64,000 nucleotides of DNA from a virus. The stretch spans positions 1 to 64,000 of IMG/VR virus record IMGVR_UViG_3300048592_000418; one strand, given 5' to 3'. Below are positions 24,706-32,261 of this stretch, piece after piece. The translations under genes and the position numbers were made by a program. The first letter of the stretch is position 1, and each line of letters begins with the position of its first letter. The notes under the pieces were generated by a model. The model was not told where the DNA came from, did no database searches, and worked only from the letters and a program-made list of their open reading frames with translations.

Positions 24706-24993
24706 ATGACGAACACGAAACGAAACAGCCGGATCCGGAACTGGGAGCCGTGCGCATATACCGCTCCCGCCAAGTCCGCCGAGCGCATCAAAGCGTTTCT
24801 TCGCGCCGGCGGGCGCGCCGAAGTCAGGACTTACCTGACGGTCACGACGATTGACGGCCGGACACTCTTGCGCTTCGAGTCCGTCGGCGCTTACCTGCTG
24901 CGCGACGAAGGCGAAGGCTACCGGATGCAGCGCGGGAACTCGTCCGTTTATCTGATGCCCGGTCAGCTCAAAATCTCGGCGCCGCTCGCATGA
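24706..24993 (+). CDS. Small hypothetical protein (95 aa)
   Basis: ATG 24706 is preferred over the in-frame 24664 start because the latter would translate the promoter-operator. The product begins MTNTKRNSRIRNWEPCAYTA, and the rest is a small alpha/beta fold (ERIKAFLRAGGRAEVRTYLT, TIDGRTLLRFESVGAYLLRD). No family recognised. The stop overlaps the next ATG. Confidence 0.5.
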   Translation: MTNTKRNSRIRNWEPCAYTAPAKSAERIKAFLRAGGRAEVRTYLTVTTIDGRTLLRFESVGAYLLRDEGEGYRMQRGNSSVYLMPGQLKISAPLA

Positions 24994-25220
24994 ACACCGC
25001 GACGAAAATTCACGTCAGCGCGAAGGCTGCAACGGTCGGCTGGACTGCGGCCGGCGTTCAGATCTGCGCAGGAAAAAGCCGCGTCAACTGGAAGGCGTGG
25101 GAAGTCAATTCGCTCGGACAGCCGACGAACACACGCAATTTCGGCGGGAAGCCGGAGCTGATTGCGTATCTCGAAACGGTGATCGATGCGGATGCGACGG
25201 CCGCGCGGAAATGGTGGTGA
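24990..25220 (+). CDS. Small hypothetical protein (76 aa)
   Basis: ATG 24990 overlaps the previous stop. The product alternates short strands (TKIHVSAKAATVGWTAAGVQ, KSRVNWKAWEVNSLGQ) and ends in a helix KPELIAYLETVIDADA then TAARKWW. No recognised motif. Confidence 0.45.
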   Translation: MNTATKIHVSAKAATVGWTAAGVQICAGKSRVNWKAWEVNSLGQPTNTRNFGGKPELIAYLETVIDADATAARKWW

Positions 25221-25224
25221 TGCC

Positions 25225-27171
25225 GTGAACAAGCTCTTCAAATACAGCATCGGGACGAGTCCCTACCCGGAACTTTCCGTGACGCTATGGGGCGAGGATC
25301 GCGGGAAGTTCCCGGATCTCGAATCCGCGCTTCACGGCTTGTTCCTCGGACATCCGTTCCCCGTCGCACTGACGGGCCGATGGCAGGATCGCTTTTTCCC
25401 CGGAATATCGCTCGCCGGCGTGCCGGCCGAAGAAGTCGTTCAGGTTTGGACGACGGATCCGGAAGTCGTGAAGCGCTTCGAGAAAGCGCTGAAGGCGCAG
25501 ACGAAGACGGACAAGCCGGAATCCCACCACGAAGGATTCGTTCCACACGATGGCACCGGCGAGCGCATGGGGATCGCGTGCGAAATCCACGTCGGAATGA
25601 TTCATCGGTTTCAGATGCCGAAGATCGCCGGGCTGCTGACGGATGGCACGATTCCGAAAGGCGCGACATCGCCGGCCGGCGCGCGCATGCTGTCGTTCAC
25701 GCCGAACGCACGGAGCGCGCTGCAACTGAAGATTTTTCAGGCACAGCTCGCCGGCATCAGCGGCCGGCATGATCTGGACGGACTGCGCGAGCAAATGAAG
25801 GGACAGCTCGCGAACATGAACGAGGGGATCCGGATGCTGAACGCCTATTGCAACGGCACGGAATCGCTTCAGCACTTGCATCGCGGGGACCGCGCACCGG
25901 GCGCCGATCCTTACTGCCTGTTTCAGTCGCGCGTCTATTTGGACGAAGAACTAGGGCTGATCGCGAACCTTGTGGAAATGGACTTTTCCGACGTTCCGCA
26001 GGCTGACAAATGGCTTTTCGCTTCGGACCGATGGAAGAAGCTGCTTCCGCTTCCGAAGTGCATTCTCGTCACGCGCATTCGCCGCGACGAAAAGGACTAT
26101 GGGCCGGGCGCCGGCATGGTCGCGGCTTACTGGAACGCGCTGAACATGGCGCATCTTGTCTGGATCCGCGACGGGGAAAACGTCTGGCGCTTCGGGACTG
26201 ACGTGAAGTTTGAAGAGCGGATTTTTCCCGCGGCCGATGACGCGTCCGAACTCGTGTCCCGGATTCAGGAAATGATCTGGCGCACGCACTACGCGCCGAA
26301 GAAAGAGCGCGAAGATCCGTTCCCGGAGCAGAAGCTAAAGCCGGCCGCTCCGTGGGAATCGAAAAACCCGGTTTCGGTGAAGTGGGAAGATGACGTGAAG
26401 TTTCCGACGCTCGAATCATGGCTTTCGAGTGATCGCTACACGCCGGAGCTGAACCTTTCGATCCATCGCCGCGCGTCCGACGCGCTGCGCGCGCACGCTC
26501 GCGCGAGCATGCCGTTCGCGTTGCTGCTTCAGGGAATCATTGATTTGAAAGGCATCCTGAACATTCCGGCCGGGTCAGATCTTTTCGATTCGCAGACGCA
26601 GGCGCGCTTCATTCGCCTGATCTCGGACTTCAGCGGCGGCATCGCCGATTCACGGCTGACGAAGCAGTTCGAGCGGCACGTGAACGGCTGCGCGCTGAAA
26701 CCCGGTGATCGGATCGTCGGCTGGCGCTGGGGCGTTTACACGGATTCGGATCGATGGGCCGGGGAAGTGAAATGGAACAAGGGGAAGAAGGCGCATGGAC
26801 TGTTTGTCTTCACCGTGCATCACGTGAACGAAAGCGATCCGAAGAAGGATTGGAGCGGGAAGAACTTCGAGATCTTCGCCCACCATCCTGAGCCGAAGAA
26901 ACGCGCTTACGTGAACCGCTACGGCAGCGGCGAGCCGTTCAATCAGAAGATGGCGCCGAATGGCGCGCCGATCTGCGGCGAGTTCCTACCGCTGGATCTC
27001 CCGGAATCACTCGCCGAAAAGCTGTTGGATGATCGAAACTGGAAGCGCGCAAACGCGTGGGCGGTTCCGCTGCTGGCGCAATGGCACGATCTGCGGAAGC
27101 AGTTCGCGGCCGTGCCGGACGAAAAGCCGTTCTCGCTGAAGATGCGGAAGAAGGCGGAGGAAATCGAATGA
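25225..27171 (+). CDS. Large hypothetical protein (648 aa)
   Basis: GTG 25225 starts VNKLFKYSIGTSPYPELSVT; an in-frame ATG at 25186 would overlap the previous gene by 35 bases. This is the largest unrecognised gene in the region. It contains an acidic-aromatic N-terminal half, AYWNALNMAHLVWIRDGENV near residue 300, and KPAAPWESKNPVSVKWEDDV near residue 375, which could start a second domain. The C-terminal part has DRIVGWRWGVYTDSDRWAG and GLFVFTVHHVNESDPKKDW. No nucleotide-binding or nuclease motif is seen. Its length and clean frame argue that it is a major expressed product. Confidence 0.6.
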   Translation: MNKLFKYSIGTSPYPELSVTLWGEDRGKFPDLESALHGLFLGHPFPVALTGRWQDRFFPGISLAGVPAEEVVQVWTTDPEVVKRFEKALKAQTKTDKPESHHEGFVPHDGTGERMGIACEIHVGMIHRFQMPKIAGLLTDGTIPKGATSPAGARMLSFTPNARSALQLKIFQAQLAGISGRHDLDGLREQMKGQLANMNEGIRMLNAYCNGTESLQHLHRGDRAPGADPYCLFQSRVYLDEELGLIANLVEMDFSDVPQADKWLFASDRWKKLLPLPKCILVTRIRRDEKDYGPGAGMVAAYWNALNMAHLVWIRDGENVWRFGTDVKFEERIFPAADDASELVSRIQEMIWRTHYAPKKEREDPFPEQKLKPAAPWESKNPVSVKWEDDVKFPTLESWLSSDRYTPELNLSIHRRASDALRAHARASMPFALLLQGIIDLKGILNIPAGSDLFDSQTQARFIRLISDFSGGIADSRLTKQFERHVNGCALKPGDRIVGWRWGVYTDSDRWAGEVKWNKGKKAHGLFVFTVHHVNESDPKKDWSGKNFEIFAHHPEPKKRAYVNRYGSGEPFNQKMAPNGAPICGEFLPLDLPESLAEKLLDDRNWKRANAWAVPLLAQWHDLRKQFAAVPDEKPFSLKMRKKAEEIE

Positions 27172-27935
27172 ACACCGAAAATTCAGTTGTCCCGCGGAAT
27201 AGTGCGTTCGCGCTGGATCAGTGCATCGAAGCCGCGTTCCGGCCGCTCGACATTCCGACGGACTGGGACGCCGTGATTGCGAACGCCGGCGAGCTAGACG
27301 CCGAAGCGATGACGGCCGAATTGAAGTCCGGCGAGCCGTGGCCGAATAACGAGCTGAACCGGCTGCGCGTGTTCCGGCTGCAAACGAAGATCCTGATCGC
27401 GCTGCGGCATGCTCGCGGCTTGCCGCAATATGCCGAGCACATTTGCCCGGACTGCGGAACGCGGAAGTGCTACGCCGTGCGCATGGGCTGGCGTTCCTAC
27501 TGCCTTCCGTGCTGTGAAGCTCCGCTGCTGATCCCATGCTCGAACCGCTATCGGACGAGCACGCGGCCGGCGTTCGACACGACAACGAACCGCTGGGGGA
27601 TCTCTTACATCCGCGACGGCGGAAGCAGTGACGGCGGTTACACCGGCGCGATCATCGCGTCCGGTTTCGAGAACCGCGAAGAAGCGATGATCGCGGACGC
27701 GGCGCCGCATCGGTTCTGGCAGCTCTTCAATCGTGTTGTGCCGGCCGGGCATCAATGCGACTGGGGGACGGTTTTCCCCGTCGGCGATCTGTTCCGTCAG
27801 CGCTTGCCGATGACGCCGGAGGAATGGCGCGCATGGCTCGAAGGGAACATGCGACAGGCACAGGCGGAAGAGTCCGAGCCGTTCGAGGGAGTGATCCGCG
27901 ACGTGGCGAAGGCATACTTCCGGGAAGAGCGTTGA
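27168..27935 (+). CDS. Hypothetical zinc-ribbon-containing protein (255 aa)
   Basis: ATG 27168 overlaps the preceding stop. Residues about 90-115 hold HICPDCGTRKC and SYCLPCC, two CxxC pairs likely to bind zinc. The N-terminal 80 residues are helical; the C-terminal half includes PMTPEEWRAWLEGNMRQAQA. A promoter-like element follows the stop. Confidence 0.5.
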   Translation: MNTENSVVPRNSAFALDQCIEAAFRPLDIPTDWDAVIANAGELDAEAMTAELKSGEPWPNNELNRLRVFRLQTKILIALRHARGLPQYAEHICPDCGTRKCYAVRMGWRSYCLPCCEAPLLIPCSNRYRTSTRPAFDTTTNRWGISYIRDGGSSDGGYTGAIIASGFENREEAMIADAAPHRFWQLFNRVVPAGHQCDWGTVFPVGDLFRQRLPMTPEEWRAWLEGNMRQAQAEESEPFEGVIRDVAKAYFREER

Positions 27936-27946
27936 AAAATCGGGGC

Positions 27947-27980
27947 TTTACTTTCCAACACGAAGGAACCAAAAAAGGCG
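27947..27980 (+). promoter_or_regulatory. Promoter-like element with degenerate operator half-site
   Basis: TTTACT (27947-27952) corresponds to the CTTTAC -35-like variant seen at two other operator sites. GGAACC (27965-27970) begins GGAACCAAAAAAGGCG, which lacks the matching GGTTCC arm. The same 16 bases occur at 20527-20542. Confidence 0.45.
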
Positions 27981-27987
27981 CACGAAG

Positions 27988-28308
27988 ATGAAACGACAAA
28001 TCACACTCGCAGTTCTGAACGCAGCGATTTCGCTGATGCTCCGCATCGAAGCGCGGGCGCGAGTGTGGCGCGCGAATCTCGAAGCGTGCAAGACGCGCCG
28101 CATCGGCGGGCACTGCATCGAAGTGACTCCGGGTCTGATGGAAGTCCGCGGAAGCGTCCGCGGCACGTTCATTCCCGCTGGCGGCGAACTGCCTGCCGGC
28201 TTCTACGGCCGCGGGCCGGTGGGTCCGGATCGCTCGAAGAACTTCCGCGAGCTGATGCCGGATCCGCTCGAACATTTCCAGCGCTCGAACAACTCGAAAC
28301 GCACATGA
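27988..28308 (+). CDS. Hypothetical protein (106 aa)
   Basis: ATG 27988 is eight bases after the GGAACC half-site element. The product begins MKRQITLAVLNAAISLMLRI, a hydrophobic start that could be a membrane anchor, followed by LEACKTRRIGGHCIEVTPG and a Gly-rich middle. No family recognised. The stop overlaps the next start. Confidence 0.45.
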   Translation: MKRQITLAVLNAAISLMLRIEARARVWRANLEACKTRRIGGHCIEVTPGLMEVRGSVRGTFIPAGGELPAGFYGRGPVGPDRSKNFRELMPDPLEHFQRSNNSKRT

Positions 28309-28625
28309 ATCAGAAGACGACACCGAACACCGAAATCGACAAGGGCAAGGAACTGACGCGCCGGGCGCTCGCCAAAGTTGAAAAATACTTGGACAAGACG
28401 CCGGGCAGCGTGAAGCGACTCGCCGAATTCCTGACGAAGCGGACCGGCCGCGAAGTCGCGCGTCAGCGCGTCACGCGCTGGTTTGCTTCCGATCTGGCCG
28501 CACGGCCGGAACCGCTTTTCAGCACGGGCTTGCTTATGCTGGAATGGTGGAAGCTCGAACAGAAACGCGCCGAGCGGGAAAAGCAGAAGAGCGAAACCGC
28601 TCCGGCTACGGCTCCGGCGGAGTGA
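28305..28625 (+). CDS. Small helix-turn-helix-like DNA-binding protein (106 aa)
   Basis: ATG 28305 overlaps the previous stop. Residues about 20-65 form several short helices with a helix-turn-helix-like segment (SVKRLAEFLTKRTGREVARQ, then RVTRWFASDLA), resembling Cro-type or YdaS-type phage regulators. The C-terminal part is Glu/Lys-rich. It is a candidate for the protein that binds the dispersed GGAACC-N6-GGTTCC sites, but nothing in the sequence proves this. Confidence 0.45.
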   Translation: MNQKTTPNTEIDKGKELTRRALAKVEKYLDKTPGSVKRLAEFLTKRTGREVARQRVTRWFASDLAARPEPLFSTGLLMLEWWKLEQKRAEREKQKSETAPATAPAE

Positions 28626-28825
28626 CGCAGGCAATCGAATTCGTTGACGGACCGGCGGACGGCGGGCGGCTCGAACTGCTGCTTGCGGCTCCGATGATCC
28701 CGGACCGGATCAACGTTCGGCAGACACCGCACGATCCGAATTCGATTTACCGTTTCAGCCATCAGCGCGAAGCCGACGGCGCCGCGATCTACGTTTACGA
28801 AAACCCGCAACCCGCTCCCGCATGA
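28622..28825 (+). CDS. Small hypothetical protein (67 aa)
   Basis: GTG 28622 overlaps the preceding stop (GTGA). The product starts VTQAIEFVDGPADGGRLELL and is beta-rich with a conserved-looking DPNSIYRFSHQREADGAAIY. Phages often carry such short proteins in early regions; function unknown. Confidence 0.45.
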   Translation: MTQAIEFVDGPADGGRLELLLAAPMIPDRINVRQTPHDPNSIYRFSHQREADGAAIYVYENPQPAPA

Positions 28826-29289
28826 AATACTCGAAGAAGTGCGAATGCTGCGGACACGTCGTCACGGCCTACACGCTTCCGCTAAACGAAGGCATGGTTC
28901 GCGCGTTCATTCTGTTTGCGCGAAAATACATTCAGGCCGTGACGGACAAGTCACGAAAAGATCACATGCTGAAGAAGGGCGAGATCGGGCTGACGAATAC
29001 TCAGTATTCCAATTTCCAAAACCTCAGACACTACGGGCTGATCTGGCAGCGCGAGCGGGGCGGGGCATGGATGCTGACGAAGCTCGGATCGGAATTCTAC
29101 TTCGGAACCGCGACGATTCTGACACCGGCCGCGCACATGGGCGGGAACACGCTCCCGCCGGATCATCCCGCGTGGAACACCCACCCGCAGCCGCGGCGCA
29201 CGATTTCGATCCGCGACGTGCTCCCGGAGGAATACAAACAACGGCCGGAGTTTCAGGCGGAGAAATCGGGGCAACTGACGTTCGCATGA
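28822..29289 (+). CDS. Zinc-finger / winged-helix-like hypothetical protein (155 aa)
   Basis: ATG 28822 overlaps the previous stop. The N terminus has a CECC motif (KKCECCGHVV). Residues about 50-95 (GEIGLTNTQYSNFQNLRHYG, then LIWQRERGGAWMLTKLGSEF) look like a winged helix. A DNA-binding or regulatory role is possible. The C-terminal 50 residues are less structured. Confidence 0.5.
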   Translation: MKYSKKCECCGHVVTAYTLPLNEGMVRAFILFARKYIQAVTDKSRKDHMLKKGEIGLTNTQYSNFQNLRHYGLIWQRERGGAWMLTKLGSEFYFGTATILTPAAHMGGNTLPPDHPAWNTHPQPRRTISIRDVLPEEYKQRPEFQAEKSGQLTFA

Positions 29290-29909
29290 CAACGCACACG
29301 GAGGATCCGAAGTTCAAAGTAGTTGCCGGAGAAATTGCGCAGCGCATCGCCGGCGTCATGACGGGACTCGAACAAGTCCAGCAGGCGACGCAGCGCGCAA
29401 CGAACGCCGCGCACGCGCTGAACGGTTACATCGAACGCGCGCAGTCAATCTTCGCGATTGCATTCGTCAGGAAGGCGATTGACCGCGAGCACTTCGCGCA
29501 CGCGTCGCCGAAGACGCGCCGGCGCTGGATCGAACGGCTCGAAGCCAAGGTGACGACGGACATCAGGGAAGCCATGAGCTGCGAAGAAGTGTGCTTCATG
29601 CTGAACGCGACTTGCACCGTTCACCTTTTTCCCGCATCAGACGAGACTCGCGCGCATTGGAACGCCGTTGCGAGCGCGCGAATCAAACAACTCGAAACGA
29701 ACATGAACGACAAACGAACTGACAAGGAACGAGCCGAATTCGTCGTGAAGCTGAAAGACGCGGAAGTGATTTTGAGCATGCGCTCGCTTCGCTTCGTTGA
29801 AGCGATCCTTCCGCTCTGCCGTAACATCGCCGGCGGCGCCGGGGAATTCACTGCATCGCAGCGCGAAAGCATCGACATGCTTATGACTCAGCACGGGGGG
29901 AGCGTCTGA
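29286..29909 (+). CDS. Helical hypothetical protein (207 aa)
   Basis: ATG 29286 overlaps the preceding stop. The protein is mostly helical (LEQVQQATQRATNAAHALNG, IERLEAKVTTDIREAMSCEE, RIKQLETNMNDKRTDKERAE), suggesting a coiled-coil or helical bundle. Its last 29 bases overlap the 3' end of the convergent minus-strand HNH gene. No family recognised. Confidence 0.55.
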   Translation: MTTHTEDPKFKVVAGEIAQRIAGVMTGLEQVQQATQRATNAAHALNGYIERAQSIFAIAFVRKAIDREHFAHASPKTRRRWIERLEAKVTTDIREAMSCEEVCFMLNATCTVHLFPASDETRAHWNAVASARIKQLETNMNDKRTDKERAEFVVKLKDAEVILSMRSLRFVEAILPLCRNIAGGAGEFTASQRESIDMLMTQHGGSV

Positions 29910-30534
29910 TCCGATGCTCCGCTTTGTGACAGTCTTCGCAGAGTGTCAGGCCGTTACTGACTTCAAATCGAAGTTCAGGAAATTGGGCGAATGGCTTTAC
30001 GTGATGCGCGTGCAATTTTGGGCGATCATCGCACGGGCATCGCACGCACTTGTAACCGTCGCGCCGAAGAACTGCGCGACGCCAGCGGCGACTTTCAGGC
30101 GTCCAACGGGCACGGATCTTTTTCTGAGACTGACCCGCGCTGAAGAGATAATGATTTTCACCGCGCGGCGTTCGCTCGCTCGTCAATTGGGAGATCAACG
30201 CGCGAGTTTCTGGCGTATGCTTTTTTCCGAGGCGATTGGATGGTTTTCCTTTTCTGGATTCGCTCATTTTTGCACGAGATTCGAGCGTGTGCTTCATACC
30301 TTTGAACGGGCTTGGTCCGTAAACGCGCGGCTTCTTCGGACGGCGCGGATGAAGTTTGCAGCATCGTTTTATTCCGTCGTAACGCGAGCGATCTACGGTG
30401 AATGCATCGCGAGGACGCCAGTCGTTGCACTTATTACACCACGCGAATGCAGCGAGCTTTTCACGGAGCTGTTCAAGTGTCATGCCGTGACGCTTCGCTT
30501 CAATCTTCAGCGCGCCTTCGCGTGTTTGTGCCAT
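29881..30534 (-). CDS. HNH homing-type endonuclease with NUMOD3 repeats (only minus-strand gene)
   Basis: Read on the minus strand, 217 residues begin MAQTREGALKIEAKRHGM and include a zinc-ribbon-like CNKCNDWRPRDAF. NUMOD3-like repeats follow (KGMKHTLESRAKMSESRKGK and LGKKHTPETRALISQLT). The C-terminal HNH core is RRDGYKCVRCP...AHHVKPF...NGLTLCEDCHKAEH, with two CxxC pairs and catalytic His residues. It is the only clear gene on this strand, is less GC-rich than its neighbours and overlaps the 3' end of the converging gene, which suggests a mobile insertion. It shares the LGKKHTPET motif with the GIY-YIG gene. Confidence 0.88.
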   Translation of the reverse strand: MAQTREGALKIEAKRHGMTLEQLREKLAAFAWCNKCNDWRPRDAFTVDRSRYDGIKRCCKLHPRRPKKPRVYGPSPFKGMKHTLESRAKMSESRKGKPSNRLGKKHTPETRALISQLTSERTPRGENHYLFSAGQSQKKIRARWTPESRRWRRAVLRRDGYKCVRCPCDDRPKLHAHHVKPFAQFPELRFEVSNGLTLCEDCHKAEHRIRRSPRAES

Positions 30535-30570
30535 TCCTGAAATTCAGACAAATTCGCAACATTTTTCAAT

Positions 30571-31749
30571 ATGGGACTGAACACGAAAATTTCATGGGCA
30601 CATCACACGCAAAATTTCTGGTGGGGCTGCACTGAAGTCAGCGAGGCGTGTGATTTCTGCTATGCGCGGATCTTCGCGGAGCGGAAGAACGTTGAAGGAT
30701 CACACATCCGCGTAAAGTGGGGGAAGGACGAGCCGCGGTTTCACACGAGCGAACACAATTGGAACGAGCTGTTCCGCTATAATCGCAAGGCGCGCGAGCT
30801 GGGATCGCGTCAGCTCGTTTTCTGTTCGAGCATGGCGGATATTTTCGATCCGGAAGTTCCGTTGGAATGGTTCGCGGAAGCGTTTGATCGCATGCTGCGC
30901 TGTCAGGATCTCGACATTCTCGCGCTGACGAAACGGCCGCAGATCATCCGCGCGCGCATCGCCGCGGCGCTCCCGGATCACGCGGGGACGAAGCTGGACG
31001 CGCTCGCCGCATTCGGTCGCGAGTTCATTCACGAGGGGAAGCCGTTTCCGAACATCCGATTCGGAACGACGATTGAACTTCAGAAATACATGCCGCGGCT
31101 GCTGTCACTTTGCGACATCCCGGCGCATTTGCTGTTCGTCAGCGCGGAACCGATGGTGGGGCCGCTCAACTTCCGCAAAGCCTGCATGACGGCCGGCGGA
31201 TGGGTGGATTTTCTCGAAGGCAAACGCTACGTCACGGACCCGCGCAAGCCGGGCACGATGGACGGCGTGATCCGCGTCGAAAAGCTGAAGAACCGCGTCG
31301 GACAGGTGATCGCCGGCGGGGAGAGCGGAGAGCATTCGCTGAAGATCCGGCCGATGCATCCGCTTTGGCCGCTGTCCATCATGCAGCAATGCCGCGGCGC
31401 GAACTCCGCGTTTTTCTTCAAACAGTGGGGCGAATGGATTCCGCGCGCGTTCGCCGATCAGCTCGGAATCAGCATCGCGAACGACGTGATCGATCAATGG
31501 CGCTTTACGGACGGGACGGAGATCGTCCGCGTGTCATTCGGCAAGCGCGGGAAAATCGACGACATGCTGATCGAACAGAAGCCGGACGGCGGGCGGATCG
31601 CGAAACGTTATCACGAGGTTCCCGGCTACTCGCCGATTGAGACGGACAAAGGGCCGAAGCTCGTCAGTCATGGCATGCAGTCGTTCGAGAATTTTTTCCC
31701 CAGCCGAAACCAACAATCCCGATCACCATGTCCGAACAACGCACGATGA
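30571..31749 (+). CDS. DUF5131 (phage Gp37/Gp68) family protein
   Basis: The 392-residue product starts MGLNTKISWAHHTQNFWWGC and has the three-Cys motif C-x6-C-x2-C (CTEVSEACDFCYARIFAE), then LVFCSSMADIFDPEVPLEW, LDILALTKRPQ, LFVSAEPMVGPLN and VIAGGESGEHSLKIRPMHPL. These are hallmarks of the Gp37/Gp68 family, whose Cys cluster resembles radical-SAM enzymes. The molecular reaction is not established. No TcmP-type partner is adjacent. The gene begins a new run after the minus-strand HNH gene. Confidence 0.85.
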   Translation: MGLNTKISWAHHTQNFWWGCTEVSEACDFCYARIFAERKNVEGSHIRVKWGKDEPRFHTSEHNWNELFRYNRKARELGSRQLVFCSSMADIFDPEVPLEWFAEAFDRMLRCQDLDILALTKRPQIIRARIAAALPDHAGTKLDALAAFGREFIHEGKPFPNIRFGTTIELQKYMPRLLSLCDIPAHLLFVSAEPMVGPLNFRKACMTAGGWVDFLEGKRYVTDPRKPGTMDGVIRVEKLKNRVGQVIAGGESGEHSLKIRPMHPLWPLSIMQQCRGANSAFFFKQWGEWIPRAFADQLGISIANDVIDQWRFTDGTEIVRVSFGKRGKIDDMLIEQKPDGGRIAKRYHEVPGYSPIETDKGPKLVSHGMQSFENFFPSRNQQSRSPCPNNAR

Positions 31750-32261
31750 AACGTCTTTTCTGGCGCCTGTGGTTCGCGAATCAGCGCGATTTTCAGGAAC
31801 CCGGAATTTACCTCACGCAATCACACACGGCGACGCTGAAGCGCATTCACGACGACATCGAAGCCGTCAGTGAAGACGACTTGGAAGGCGTCGCAAAGAT
31901 CAACGCGCTTGTCGCCGAGCGGAACCGGCTGAAGTTCAATCACCGGATCTTTCCGCTCTGGCAGAGCACGCCGCGCGCGGAGCTGGTCGAATTTCCGGAA
32001 GTCACGGTGATTATCGCGAAGGATCAGCCGCAATATCGGCCGCTTCCGGCGCATCGCGTGCCGGGAGATCCGCAGGGCCGGATCGTGTTCTGCTGGAAGC
32101 TGAACTTTCTCGCGCGGCTGCGCGTGCTCTTCACGGGCGAACTCTGGCATCAGGTTTTGACGTTCAATCACCCGCTGCAACCGCAGCAATTGGACGCGGT
32201 GAAGCCGGACATGGCGCCGGCGCCGGTTCCGCAGGCTGAACCCGTTCCCGCTTCGCCGTGA
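31728..32261 (+). CDS. Hypothetical protein (177 aa), conserved phage C-terminal segment
   Basis: ATG 31728 overlaps the DUF5131 gene by 22 bases. The product has a helical start (TATLKRIHDDIEAVSEDDLE) and a Trp/Leu-rich segment FLARLRVLFTGELWHQVLTF followed by NHPLQPQQL, which looks like a short amphipathic or membrane-associated motif. The last 15 residues are Pro/Ala-rich. It is joined by GTGA to the HerA-like gene. No function known. Confidence 0.55.
   Translation: MSEQRTMKRLFWRLWFANQRDFQEPGIYLTQSHTATLKRIHDDIEAVSEDDLEGVAKINALVAERNRLKFNHRIFPLWQSTPRAELVEFPEVTVIIAKDQPQYRPLPAHRVPGDPQGRIVFCWKLNFLARLRVLFTGELWHQVLTFNHPLQPQQLDAVKPDMAPAPVPQAEPVPASP

Noticed and set aside
29914-30540. 208-codon + strand ORF opposite the minus-strand HNH gene
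   Set aside because: No recognisable domain and low-complexity composition, whereas the minus-strand frame has a complete HNH and NUMOD3 pattern.
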